The notes under the pieces are model-generated. The model saw only the letters and a program-made list of their open reading frames with translations, was not told the DNA's origin and searched no databases. Made by a program: the position numbers and the translations under genes. Shown here piece by piece: positions 12,864-24,926 of a stretch of 64,000 bases of DNA (positions within the stretch are counted from its first letter, which is position 1; the number at the start of each line of letters is the position of its first letter). This DNA comes from Tanytarsus gracilentus (lineage: Eukaryota; Arthropoda; Insecta; Diptera; Chironomidae): assembly GCA_038502055.1 (NCBI GenBank), contig JAXRKN010000044.1:2266001-2330000 (forward strand). The letters are read 5' to 3'.

Positions 12864-15547
12864 ATGGGGACTGAGCTAAAAGCCTTGGAAAATTGTGAAA
12901 ACATAATTAGAAATCGAAAACAAAAAGCCATTCACAAGGATGATACTGAGAAGTTGACAAAAGTGAAGAAGCAAATAAGCTCAGAGAAATCAGATCATCA
13001 GCAAAAAGATGAGATTGCCAAAATAGACTCAAAACCCTCATCGGGGTCAACCGAAACTGAGAAACAAGATCTTTTAAATAAACAACAACAAATTCCACCC
13101 CGAGAGACGATAAAGTTCACCATAAAAATTGAATTTGATCCGATGTCGATTGCCCTCTTCACGTTGGCCATCGTAACGAGATTCTTTCGTCTCTCGGAGC
13201 CTCGAAATGTAGTGTAAGCACAAAAATTGAGATCATTAAAAATTCATGCTTTGAATAATTTTATTTTTTTCCACCCTCGGTTTATTTTTCAGATTCGATG
13301 AACTCCACTATGGCAAATACGTTTCGCTCTACCTTAGAAATACTTTTTTCTTCGAAAAGCATCCGCCGTTTGGCAAACAACTCATTGCTGGTGTAGCGCA
13401 TCTAGCTGGATACAATGGCAATTACACTTTTAGTAAAATTGGAGCTGAGTATACGGAAGTGAGAAATTTTAACGGTTTTTAAATTAAAAAAAATGCAAAC
13501 AAATTTTTTTTAGAACGTTCCAATTTTTTGGCTTCGATTTGTGCCAGCATTATGTGGAAGTCTCCTCGTGCCAGTAATTTATAATCTTCTTCTTCAAGTG
13601 AGGTTGAATCGGTGGATAGCAGCAATGGGCGGATTGCTAATTATATTAGGTAAATTTTGTCATCAACCATTAACTTTTATCATCCTCTCTTTCTTTTTAG
13701 ATAACGCCCTCCTAACCCAATCGAGATTCATTTTAATGGAATCTATGTTAATACTCTTTTCAATGCTCGCATTGTTATTCTTACTAAGATTTTTGGAGAG
13801 CCCTTACTTTGCTCTCGAATGGTGGTTGAGTGGCTCTTTGTCAGGCACTTTTTATGCATTTGCGATGAGTGTGAAATATGTTGGATTCTATTCATACGTT
13901 CTCGGCGGATGTCTCGTCGCACGTCACATATGGAATGAGTTGAAGGATAGAAAAGTAACAAACATAAAACTCATCGCCATGACATTGATCAAGGGAATGA
14001 TTTTAGTTCTCATTCCAATCGGAATTTATCTTTCGATATTTAATTTTCATCTGAAAATGCTCTCTCGTGCGGGTCCTCATGACAGCGTGATGACGAGTGC
14101 TTTTCAAGCTTCCTTAGAGGGCGGTTTAGCCTCGATTACACACGGACAACCTTCGACTGTCGTGCATGGATCGCAAATTACAATTCGCCACACGAACGGA
14201 CGACCTTGTTGGCTTCACTCTCATGCTCACGTATATCCTGTCAAGTACGAGGATAAGAGAGGCTCTTCACATCAACAGCAAGTCACTTGCTATAGTTTTA
14301 AGGATGTCAATAATTGGTGGATTGTCAAGAGGCCATCGATCGCTGACTTTTCAGTTGGCGATGAACTCGATGTCATAAAAGACGGTGATGAGATTCAACT
14401 TGTTCATGGATTAACAAGTCGAGCACTCAACTCGCACGATGTTGCTGCGCCAGTAACCCCACAATCACAAGAGGTTTCCTGCTATATCGACTACAACATC
14501 TCGATGACGGGGCAATTGCTTTGGCGTGTCGAAATACTCAACAAGGAGGAGGTTGGGGTTGTTTGGCATGCAATTAAGTCGCAAGTGAGACTCGTTCATG
14601 TTGCAACACAAACGGCACTCCGTTTCACCGGTCGACAACTGCCCGCATGGGGATTCAATCAACATGAAGTCGCTGCCGATAAGAATCTCAATCATATTGA
14701 TAGCGTTTGGAATGTCGAGGAGCATCGTTACACAAAAAGTAATTTCTTAATCTTTTTTCATCTTGAATTTTAAATTATTTTTATACATTTTTAGCATCCG
14801 ATCAGAAAGAAAGAGAACGACAAATTATGAAATCGGAAATGATTCCAACAGAACGCACTTACTTGTCATTTTGGCAAAAGTTCAGAGAACTTCAAACGAA
14901 AATGTTGTGGCAGAACTCAGAAACCGTTCAGAATCACATGTACTCATCAGAGCCACTCGAATGGCCATTAATGTCAAAAGGAATTGCTTATTGGTATCAA
15001 AAGGAAAATAATGTAAGAAAGATGATTTTTTTATTAAATTTTAATATTTTCAATGCTTGCTTTGTAGGCTCAAATTCACCTGCTCGGAAACATTGCAATT
15101 TGGTATTCTTCCACTTTTAGTGTTCTCATCTACGTTGCGTTGATGGTTTTCTACTTTCTACGACGTCGTCGACAAATCATTGATTTAAGCGACCAGGAAT
15201 GGATGAAATTTGAAAGCATCGGATACATTCTGCTAATGGGATATGTGATCAATTTTGCGCCATACTTTTTTGTTGAACGCACACTTTTCCTCCACAACTA
15301 CTTGCCGGCGCTTGTTTACAAAATTTGCCTCCTCTGCTGTGTCGTTGAGCACGTTTATGAAATTTTGAGGAAATCAAAGCAGAGTCTCATGATTTTTACG
15401 TTTAAACTTATCGTCGTATTGTGGCTCGCATATGTGTTTCACGTCTTCAAAACCTTCTTGGCTGTCAGCTACGGCCGCACAAAGTTGACAAGCGAATCGA
15501 TTTTAACGCTTCGATGGCGAGACACATGGGACTTTATATTCTCATAA
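12864..15547 (+). CDS. POMT1: Protein O-mannosyltransferase 1 (rotated abdomen)
   Basis: ER membrane enzyme that, together with POMT2 (twisted), moves mannose from dolichol-phosphate-mannose to Ser/Thr of proteins such as dystroglycan. Six exons: 12864-13213, 13293-13458, 13514-13649, 13701-14738, 14795-15012 and 15068-15547; introns 51-79 bp; 795 residues, close to family length. The first ER loop has FDELHYGKY with the catalytic Asp-Glu near residue 119, then HPPFGKQL. A MIR domain spans about 370-555 (SHQQQVTCY, KDVNNWWIVK, WNVEEHRY). The tail has several membrane spans and LFLHNYLPAL. GPHDSVMTSAFQASLEGGL and the MIR sequence fit POMT1 rather than POMT2. The first about 100 residues are lysine-rich and unconserved. 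A polyadenylation signal lies at about 15578. A six-codon upstream ORF from 12854 overlaps the start. Confidence 0.96.
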
Positions 15548-18500
15548 ATTATTATATTCTGTTCATTTAAAAAAAAAAATAAAGAAAATCTGTCACACAA
15601 AATTAGAAATCTTTTTTTTCCTGTGAGTCTGTGAACCTGTTAAAAAATATGAAATTTCACCTGTTGTCCATCTCTCTCGCTTGATTCCTCTGAGACACAG
15701 TGAGTTGGCATAAAAATCAAAGGCAACACACTGCGAGTGAAAAGGCGATCAGCAGATGTGGAAAAGAGTTTATTTTACTTCTCTGTGTCCCATTTTCACA
15801 TCCAATAGTCGCATTTTTTCCATCCAATAACAAGCTATCTCCCTTCCATTTCTGTTCCAAAATACTGTGCATTTATTGTGTATCGCGAGACTTTTTCTAC
15901 ACCAAACATAAGCGGCTCTCATAAATTTACGGCATTGTTTTCGTTCATTCCCATACATTTTCTCTGTTCGCGCCACCGAAAGTATTGTAGAGTGGAAGCA
16001 ACTTTTACGTTCAAAGGGGGTCGATTGCTTACTGGATGAAAAATATTTTGATTATTTTTTGTAAGATTGGAAGTTGAAACGGATGAAATTTTAATGGTTG
16101 TTCTAAAAGAGATAATTTAAAATTTAAATGGAATAAAATAATATGACAATTTCATTTTTGGATGACTAAAAATATTTTCTTAATTTTTTAAAGCAAAATC
16201 AAATTATTTTTGGTATTTTGCATTTCTTAAAATATTTTACTATATTTTTTTGAAGAATTGAACGAAACTAAAGAAAAAACAACCACCAAAAATAATAAAA
16301 ATTGAATTAAAAATAAATTAAAAATCTAAAGCTAAGGTTCGAATCCTAAAATTTAAAAATCCAGATGCTTGACGGAATTCGATTTTTTAAATTAATTCAA
16401 TCACAATCATATTTTTTATTCAAAACTTAGCAAAAAAACCGCCAAAAGTAAATTTTACAGTGTGTCTGCAAACCGCAAAGCGACAACTAGAGTTTTTTGT
16501 CTGATGGGTATAGAAAATGTTGAAACATAAATTTCTAACAGACGGCAATAAAATCGTGGAGCGATGCGACTTAACTGAAGGACAGAGAATCGAATTTCGA
16601 TTTCATAAATGCTAGAATGAAACAAAACCGCATGAAACTGTTCGCTTTTCACGCGTATCGATTATAACTTTTTTTAAGCGCGCCATTTAGAAGAATGAGA
16701 AAGGGGGAGATTTAAAAAAGATTCTGTTTAGCAATTGTGCGAGAGGTCATCGTCATCATGGTGCCCTAGTAAAAATGTTGGTTTTGCTCTCTCATTTTAT
16801 GAAAATCGTTTTCCATTTTAAGAAACACAAACAGCCGCCGACGTTAGCGATGAAACATTGAATTGTGTTCGTGTCGATTCTCAACTTTATATGGTGCAAC
16901 TCATCTCAATTTCTCACTATTATATCCAACTTGCTTCCAGAATAGATTCCAGTTTTTAACAATTCTCGTTCCAAAAAAATAAAAAAGAAGATAAAAGTTT
17001 TGAAAAAAGTTCTTTCTTTCTTGCTCCCTTGTGATCGTCACGTGGCATCATATGACGAGATGGATATAAGCGACGTTCCCCCTCTCTCGCAGTTCTGACT
17101 TGTCGAGGAACAGGAGAAAGTGAGTTGAGTCTAATTGCGATGCACCCGAATGAATTTTTTTAAGAAAAGCGAAAAAATATTTTCACAAGCTTCAATGAAA
17201 TTTTGGCCTCGAAGATTTTTTTGCTAAAAAAATTTGCGCCATGTGCTTGGTCATTGAGGTGATGAGAAACATTAAAGAAGGTTCAGTATTTTCAATCTGT
17301 ATTTTTGAGATTTGATTTCAATTTTTAAATTTTAATTTTATTTACTTTTGATTCTCTTAAATTATTTCAATTAATTTCGAATGAAATCAGAACACAAAAT
17401 TAATCATCTCTTCGTTAAAAAATCATCGAAAATAATTTTTTTGGCAATCATCTCGATCGCTTTTTGTTTCGCATGTGTCTCGTGTATAAAAACACACATC
17501 GACTCTCTTAAATAGTTGTTGTTGCATCACGGCGTTTTTATATATATTTTTTGCAGTTTATTTTCGGCCACATAAAGAGCACACACAATTTCGCTTGCGA
17601 TGCTTATGATTACTTGGTTTGCTGAGGATATCATCGGCTGAAGAAATCCAAGAATTTTTTATATCCGGTTCGAATTTGCAGGTCTCTCTTACTCTCGCCG
17701 GTGTCTTAATTAATTATAGAACTAAAACTACATTTTTTCTCTTCTCGGGGATGTTCTAAATAATTTTCGAAGTCGGGATGAATTTTTTTAGCTTCTCGGT
17801 TGTCCATTTTGGGCAGTTTTAAATGACTCGCGATTTATTTTTGCACGCACGTAGAATTGCGCGGCTACACCGACCGTAAACATCACCCAAAGTCAATAGG
17901 GAAAATATAAATTGCGCACTCTCAACTTTCATGCGCTCCCATGAAGTTCAACTCAATGACATAATATTTCCAAGGTGCAAAGAGAATCCTCCACTATATA
18001 ACATGTCGGTTGAGAGTTTAGCTCAACGGCAACGACAGTGCGATTCCGAGGCTAAAATGAAGGGGAATTTTATAACAAAGCACCAGCATTGGTCACGACG
18101 TCATTGGTCGGATGAGATATTCAAGTTCAATGTTGAACACAAATGAACAGAGAAGAGAAAATGAGCTCAAGGTTTTGTATTTTGTGTCTGCCTCGCTTTT
18201 TTCTGTGTCGTTTCTCACTTCTTTCTCGCATGTGAGCCGGGTATGTTTCGAATTATATCGGTTAACATTTGCTTGGTTAAATTTTTGTCTGCAAAGTAGA
18301 AAATAAAACGAGCGCATTGGCATTAAGGCGAGTTAATAGTGGCAACGATGGAAGACACTTGGCGACCTTAATTTATTTCGTGATTCGCACCCGCCTCTCT
18401 CTGTCTTTTTAAAGAGGGGAGAAAGAGAAAGCCGAGAGTGAGGAGAAAAGAAAATTTTCTTCAAAGTTGTAAATGTTTTTAAATCAATTTTTATTAAAGT

Positions 18501-18727
18501 ACTAAAAGTGTCTACATGTTTACCTCGCAATTATAATTTCGTCTATTTTTTTGGTTGATATATTTTATTGTTTTCTTTTATGAATTTTCACTGAGTACTT
18601 TTAATTTTTTGGATATGGAAATTTTGTGTGTACTATAAGTTTTCTAAATACGATAATTTTCTAAACATTTCCATTTCACCTAGTTTAAGACTAATAAAAT
18701 CATATATTGCAAATAGAGATTCTTTTT
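15548..18727. other. Intergenic, between convergent POMT1 and WDR81
   Basis: No supported gene. It contains a tRNA box-B-like motif (16336-16346) and a possible orphan promoter near 17063-17125 (gatataag, an initiator-like cagttc 28 bases downstream, then a gtgagt donor). Remaining frames are short and featureless. Confidence 0.5.
16336..16346 (+). promoter_or_regulatory. Isolated tRNA box-B-like motif
   Basis: ggttcgaatcc, a full match to the polymerase III internal promoter box B, followed by taaaa. No box A or tRNA cloverleaf lies upstream. Confidence 0.45.
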
Positions 18728-21700
18728 CTAACACAGCAAAATTATATTTCCACTATCGTTGCCAGCCAAAACGAGTCGATTGAGCGGCATCAATGAAAAT
18801 GTTGTGAGCACGCCTTTGCTGAAAGCCTCTGAACGTAGCTTCGTATAGCTGTATGGATGATCGTGTTGCGCCAAATTATAAGCTCCTATTCTGTTTGCTG
18901 GCGTGGCTACAACTAACTCATTGCCATTAATGCGAAGGCAATGCGCTGGCTCTGCTGGACTTCTGTGAATTTCAAGTCAAAATGAGCTTTTTTCGTCATT
19001 AATTTAATGATTGTTGTGTACTTACTTTAAGTTTGAAATGAGCGAACCAGTATGGGCGTTCCAAATGCTGATGGAATTGTCGAGGGACGATGTTATGAGT
19101 TCGTTGTCGTTTGGTGCTTGCATTTGAAGAAGTTCACCGTCACTCGCTTTCCATGATGATTGAATTATGCAGGTTTTACCATCGAGCATTATAATTTGAC
19201 CGGCTGAGAGTCCGACTGCAATCCAAGAGCCGCTAGGTGAAACAGTTAAACATCGAACAGATCCCGAAGGAGTATTTGTAAGTTTCCATTCGAGAACATA
19301 ATCGGCGATTCTTGAGTCAATGACTTTAATTGTAGAATCAGCAGTGCCGGCTAATACTAAGCTACTCGGTCCCGGCAAAGTTCTGACAATACTAATTGGC
19401 GTATAGCGAGCTCCATCAATTTGACTCACTTGAGCACCCACAAAAGGATCCCAAAGATGAACACCCGAGTCACATGAAACTGCAAGTCTCAATGACTCCA
19501 AGAATGCCAATGAGTGAACAGATTTTCGATGACCCGTGTAGGTAAATTGACAAGGTGATATTTTAGAGCCGTCGCCTTCACTTCGAAGTGACCAAAGTTT
19601 TACGGTTTTATCTTTCGATGCCGACATGAAAGAATTTTCATTATCGAGACACAAAATTGCTCGAATTGAATTTGTGTGTCCGGAAAATGTTTGCAATTTA
19701 ATTTGTTTGAGATTAAAAGTTTGATCCTTGTCAGGTCGACCAATCTCATGTGTCCAATATGCAAGCCAATTTCCTTTCAGTTGTCGATTAGATGACAAAT
19801 TTTGAAGCTTATAAGCAACCAAGTCAACCACATTTGTTTGTTCGCTTGATGTTGAGTCTTGGTGTTGAAAATCAAGGCGATTTCCAACGATTGAAACGTT
19901 TGTGCCGAAACTGTGAGGTGAATCGACATGGTCGTGGGTTAATTTTGCAGAATCTGGCACTTTAAGTGATTCATAGTCATTGCTATAGTTTGGCACTTCA
20001 TGCTCGTGACAGAGGTTCAAAACTAACTCAAGATTTATGACAGTTTGCTTCATCACACTTTCACCAAGTTGTCTCACGAACGGCAAGTAAGCAACGTGAG
20101 CTAGCGATGGTGTAAAAACTTCTTTCAACTCATCCAAACCCTTTTCTCTCATCTCTTCAGCATTCGATTCGTTCGGGTCCTCAATCCCATAAGCTTTATT
20201 AAATATCAAGAAAAATCGTTGAATGTGCGGAATGCAAAGGTGCTCACGTGCAATCTCAGTTCCAATACGAACCGTTAAAATGTAAAATAAATCAATTAAT
20301 TTTCGTGCGAGAACTCCGCGTGCTAAAAATCCACTCGGCATGACAAAATGTGTTGAATTGAGCAATCGAATTACTGGTTTAATTATATTTTTAAGAATGT
20401 TGTCTTGAAGCTGTTCCATAATTGTTGCATCACTCAGGCAAGGAATTAAAAATTTAATCAGCTGAATGCAACTAATCAGTCCACCCTCTAATGTCGTTGT
20501 GATTTTCTTCTTGCAAAGAGCAACAAGTTCAGTTATGTGAGGTAAGTATTGACATAAAATGAAATGCTCGCCAAACAGTGCTGATATTGAGGTGAGACAA
20601 TCGAGAACTTTTAATGCATTTTCATCGCCAACCACTTGACCATCGGCGACAGTAAAAAATCCAATATTTGATGGTAATTCGTTAATACTTGGTAAAAGAT
20701 TTTCCTGCGAAACGTAACAGAGTGTCAGCATTTTAAGAAGATTCTTGGTGACATATCTTGCTGTAACCACAGGTCCAAGTCGATGAGCCAACCATAAAAG
20801 ACTTTCACCACTCATCTCTGAAATTCTGGTTGATCTCGATGCTCTCGATTTTGATCGAGTTTTATCTCGACTTAAGTCTTCAGATCTTGAATCCATTGGT
20901 GTTTTTGAGATTAAATCAAAAGAATCGTTGCTCTTTCTACTTCCAATTTCACAGCCAATTGAAGCAACTGTGATGCCTCGTTTGTAGACACTCGCTGGTA
21001 TTGGAATGGTTGGAGATTTTGGATCATCTTTCGGTGTCTTTGAATAAATTTTCAACTTTTCATCGCCAAGCATAAAATCGTTTTGATAATTTTGTCTAGC
21101 TTCTGAATCTTCTTCCGCCTCATCAGCCTCAGAATGTCCAAGTTTCAAGTCAATCGATTCGGTTTCAGATTTAATGTCAAATTGATCGATAATTTTTGCG
21201 ATAGCATTTTCTGTGTCTTCCTCAGTGTCAAATTCAAACATTTCATCTTGAACAATTTTCGATGACATTGTTTTGTCGTCATCGTCATTTGAACCTGGTG
21301 AAACGAGTGTTGGAGATCCGTCAGTGACACTTGACTCTGTGTATAAAAAGTCTTTCGTCATAGTTTGACTTTCAATTTGAGGTGAATCATGAAGATGATA
21401 AGGAAATTCTAGCTCACGATCTTTTACACCGCCAGCAGCCTCAATCAACATCGATATGAAGTTATCGAGGAAACATTTCAATCCAAATCGCACGATGAGC
21501 TTTAATAGAAAACTATGATGATAAAGTTTCACCGCTTTCTTGCTGCGAAACGAAGATGCAGTGTATCTTATGGTCGTGTCATAGCTTGCATTGAAGAAAT
21601 TCGCTCTGTCGTCATAATGCACATCATACAAGCCAAGAATAGGCGCCAATAAAAACTTCTTCGTATGCTCCATGCCGATTGCAATTGCAATGTCATCAAA

Positions 21701-24584
21701 AATATACCAAGCTGATAGAATGCCGGTCTCTTCGTTTTGAAACATGTCGATGATGTGCGGAAGTAAAATTTCAATCACATTTAACTGCTCAAATCCAGTT
21801 GGCTCTAAAATTCCTTCTGTTAATGCTGAAAATGCCTTGACTTTGCATTCTGCAATTTTACGATGAATTCCCACTCTGTTTCTATCGTGAGCTTCATATT
21901 TTTCACAGGTTTTACCATCGCAATCGTAAAAAGTGTAAAGTTCCAACATTTTTATTGACGACTCGAATTCATTGAGGGAAAAAATTGCTGCATAAATTTT
22001 GTAGAAGTTGTCGGGGAATGGAATTAAAATATTTGACATCATCGGCTGTAAAAGTTGATCGGCTGATGGGAGTGGAAGTCCCAAGTCACTAATCTGACTC
22101 GTGTCTGTCACCATTCCAAAGAGCAATTTCACTGGATAAATGACACATTTTGGCAATTTATTTTCCTCATTGAGCAAAATCAATTTGCAAGCCTCAAATC
22201 TCTCTTCGTAGGTCAAACTTTGAGGTTTAAGTGGTTTCAACTTTTTACTCATGAACAGCTCGATGATTATGCAGCCGAGAATTTTTAAATCTCTCGATTT
22301 ATTTTCACTCATCAATTGCTTAAATTGTTTTTTAGTTTTAATGTTTTTGGGATTTTTGAGATGATGAATTTTGTTATTTTTAAGAGAAGCTTCGTAAGTT
22401 TCTAAAAACATTTTGTTCGTGAAAGCATTGTCGGAGTCAACTTCACAGCTCAAAAAGTTTTGAGAGAAAATTGAATATTCTTTCTCGCATTCCGTCGCTG
22501 GTTTTTGATAGAATGTTTTAGAAATAAAATTTCCCATGTTTTCGACAGCTCTAAGTTGAAGGAGAGGATTGTAATTTGCTGGTAGTGTGATGGTGCTTTG
22601 TGAGCATCGTGGAACACTAACATGGTAACTTGTTGATCGCTCAATTGACTCCGATTGATCTCGTCGTCTTGACGAGCTTCTTGGACTACTCGACAACCTT
22701 GGCGGAATTGTTGCCGATGCATTTTCAATCGTATAATAATTGTCCATCGATAAATCTTCAGTGCTTCTTGTTAATCTTCTTCTCTCCTCGGAACTGTTAA
22801 TTCTTGGCGGAACTTTTTGAAACCAAGGATTTTTGAATTGCTTTGGAGGATGATGGGATATGAAAAGTTGAACAACACCACGTTGACAAAGTTTTTGATG
22901 ATCATCGACTAAAGTCAACACCACATTTTTAGCTTTCACTGCAGCTTTTCCACTTAATTTATATCCAAACGTGAGATCAATCCAATGATGGAGATTTTCA
23001 GACACATATGCGGACTCTAATGCTTCGCGATGTTTGACGATAAAGTCTTCAGGACATGATGACCATGTAGGTACTTCAAGATCAGACAAATCTTCATGAA
23101 TTGACTTAAAAATGGAGGGATCGTTGAAAAACTCGGGAATGCATTCTAAAATAAAGTTTGAAAATAATTTAATTTATTAAAATATTAAACTCACCATCTG
23201 GCGTCCATTCTTGCAATCTTTTAATACTTGCTGGATACTCATTAGCCACAAACTTGGGACGGACGTGTCGACATAAAACACTTTTAGGAGTTTTCCTAGC
23301 CATGTAAACGAAAAAAGTAATTTCGGACAGAACATCGCTGACATGATGCGGTGCCGCTGACATTTCTGCATTATTTTTAATGTGCTGGTATGTGATGTCA
23401 AGCTGAGCATCGCCTTTTGTCAATCTATATTTTGTCTTTGTTAAATCTCTCCAATTTCCATTTTTAGATGAAAAATCAGTCACCCAAGGCATGATGTGAT
23501 GATAGTCGGGAGAGTCAATTCGTCGACCGGCATAATTATTCAAAATAGTCAAATAGTCAAAGTTCGATAGTTGTCCAGTGCACCACATTTGACAATAGTC
23601 TTTGAGGTTGTACTGAGGATTTGTAAGCATTTGCATTGTATGAGATCCAGCATACGAATCACACTCTACGGCTTCTTGTTCACATTGAATCAAGTTGGAA
23701 TCAATTTTCGGAATGATTCGAAGAAGTAAATTTTCAGTGAAATAAATATCATCGAGGTTAATATCACCAATTACGAGACCTTTGTCGTGCATGTACTTTT
23801 GGAAGTTCAATAATTGATAAATGAGGAACATATTTTTGTTGTAACTCTTCTCCAATATTGCTGGCGAGTAAGTGACGCAATCAAGAACTGAATTTTCAAT
23901 GACCGTTTGATGGAGAAGATAAAAGTGAGTATTTGACTCGATTGCACCTAGTAGCGGATACTGATTGAGGTGCTGTTGATCAACATCAAAGTGACAATTG
24001 AAAGTGATTTCATCGGATGAAGAATCATTTCGAATGCGATCAAGTTTATAGTGAATTATTGGACATCCATACATGCGTGTTATAATTTCTCTCAGCATAA
24101 GGTCGTAGGGTGCTAAAAGTGAGTTATCTGCATACTTGTTGTTCTCACTTTTAGATTCACTCGAATATTTTTTGTTTGCCAATTTCCACAAATTTTTGTG
24201 ATTCGATAATTGAATTTGGTGAAGTTGCTGTGAGTAAGTGAGTGGTAAGTCACAATTTGTTCCATCATTTTTATACTTTTGAAGGGGAATCACTTTATGA
24301 TTTGACTTTTTGTATGCCTAAAAAGTAATCAAATATGTGTGAAAATTCACAAAAGCTACTTTTTGACTTACCACCAAGTAAATCAACTCCCAATTACTCC
24401 CAAGTTCCTTCAATCTCGGCCATTCATCCAAAGGACTTGGATAAAGTCTAATTCCACTGATTTTCTTGCATTTTACTAAAGTTTTCAGAAAACTCTTATG
24501 AACGATACATTTAAAGCGATTTTTAACGCCAGTCTCTTTAATTTGCTTTCTTGGAATGTTTAATTCTTGACAAATGTAATCCAT
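18728..24584 (-). CDS. WDR81: WDR81, BEACH and WD-repeat endosomal protein
   Basis: WDR81 works with WDR91 on endosomes to restrain PI3-kinase complex activity and promote early-to-late endosome conversion; it is also linked to aggregate autophagy. Exons on minus: 24584-24372, 24317-23195, 23145-19026 and 18962-18728; phases agree; 1896 residues, near the vertebrate length. The BEACH domain covers roughly residues 330-590: HHVSDVLSEITFFVYMARK, NEYPASIKRLQEWTPDECIP, and LHHWIDLTFGYKLSGKAAV across exons 2-3. A Ser/acidic-rich, probably disordered stretch lies at about 1050-1215. Seven-bladed WD repeats fill about 1590-1896 (FSGHTNSIRAILC, SASKDKTVKLW, ending LAGNDSGNIILLC). The last exon was found by continuing the final WD repeat past the donor at 19025. 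Exon 3 is unusually long (4.1 kb) for this gene-split genome. Confidence 0.95.
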
Positions 24585-24926
24585 TTTGGAGAGTTAAACT
24601 ATTTTTAGATCTTTTTCAACTCATTATCTCAGTTTAATAAAGAAATTTCGTCAAATTTGCAATTCTTTGTTTATAAATTTTCGCTCAGATGTTTTCAGCA
24701 TAAAAAAATCCTCGAGTGAACATGAATAAAAAAAAGTTTATGTGTAAAATGTTTGAAATTTAAAAATACGTTGAAAAAATTTATGAGGCTTTTGACTATT
24801 AAATCAAAATGTTAATCACACGAGTTGTTCTCATTGATAATTGTGTAACTTTTAGTTAATTAAATTATTCCGTCTTTCTCGATTGAGATGAATTGAATTT
24901 CTTTTTCAGAGTGAGAAAAATTCTCA
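24585..24926. promoter_or_regulatory. Head-to-head promoter region, WDR81 and SLC17-A (isoform a)
   Basis: The interval of 342 bp separates the WDR81 start codon (minus) from the upstream alternative first exon of SLC17 transporter A (plus). No TATA box is clear. An acceptor-like ctttttcag just before the plus-strand exon hints that the 5' UTR may itself be spliced. Confidence 0.4.

Noticed and set aside
14465..14725. 86-codon minus-strand frame opposite the POMT1 MIR domain
   Set aside because: Antisense shadow of a well-conserved coding exon.
21145..22728. Several 60-90 codon minus-strand frames inside WDR81 exon 3
   Set aside because: They are out-of-frame shadows of the long WDR81 coding exon.
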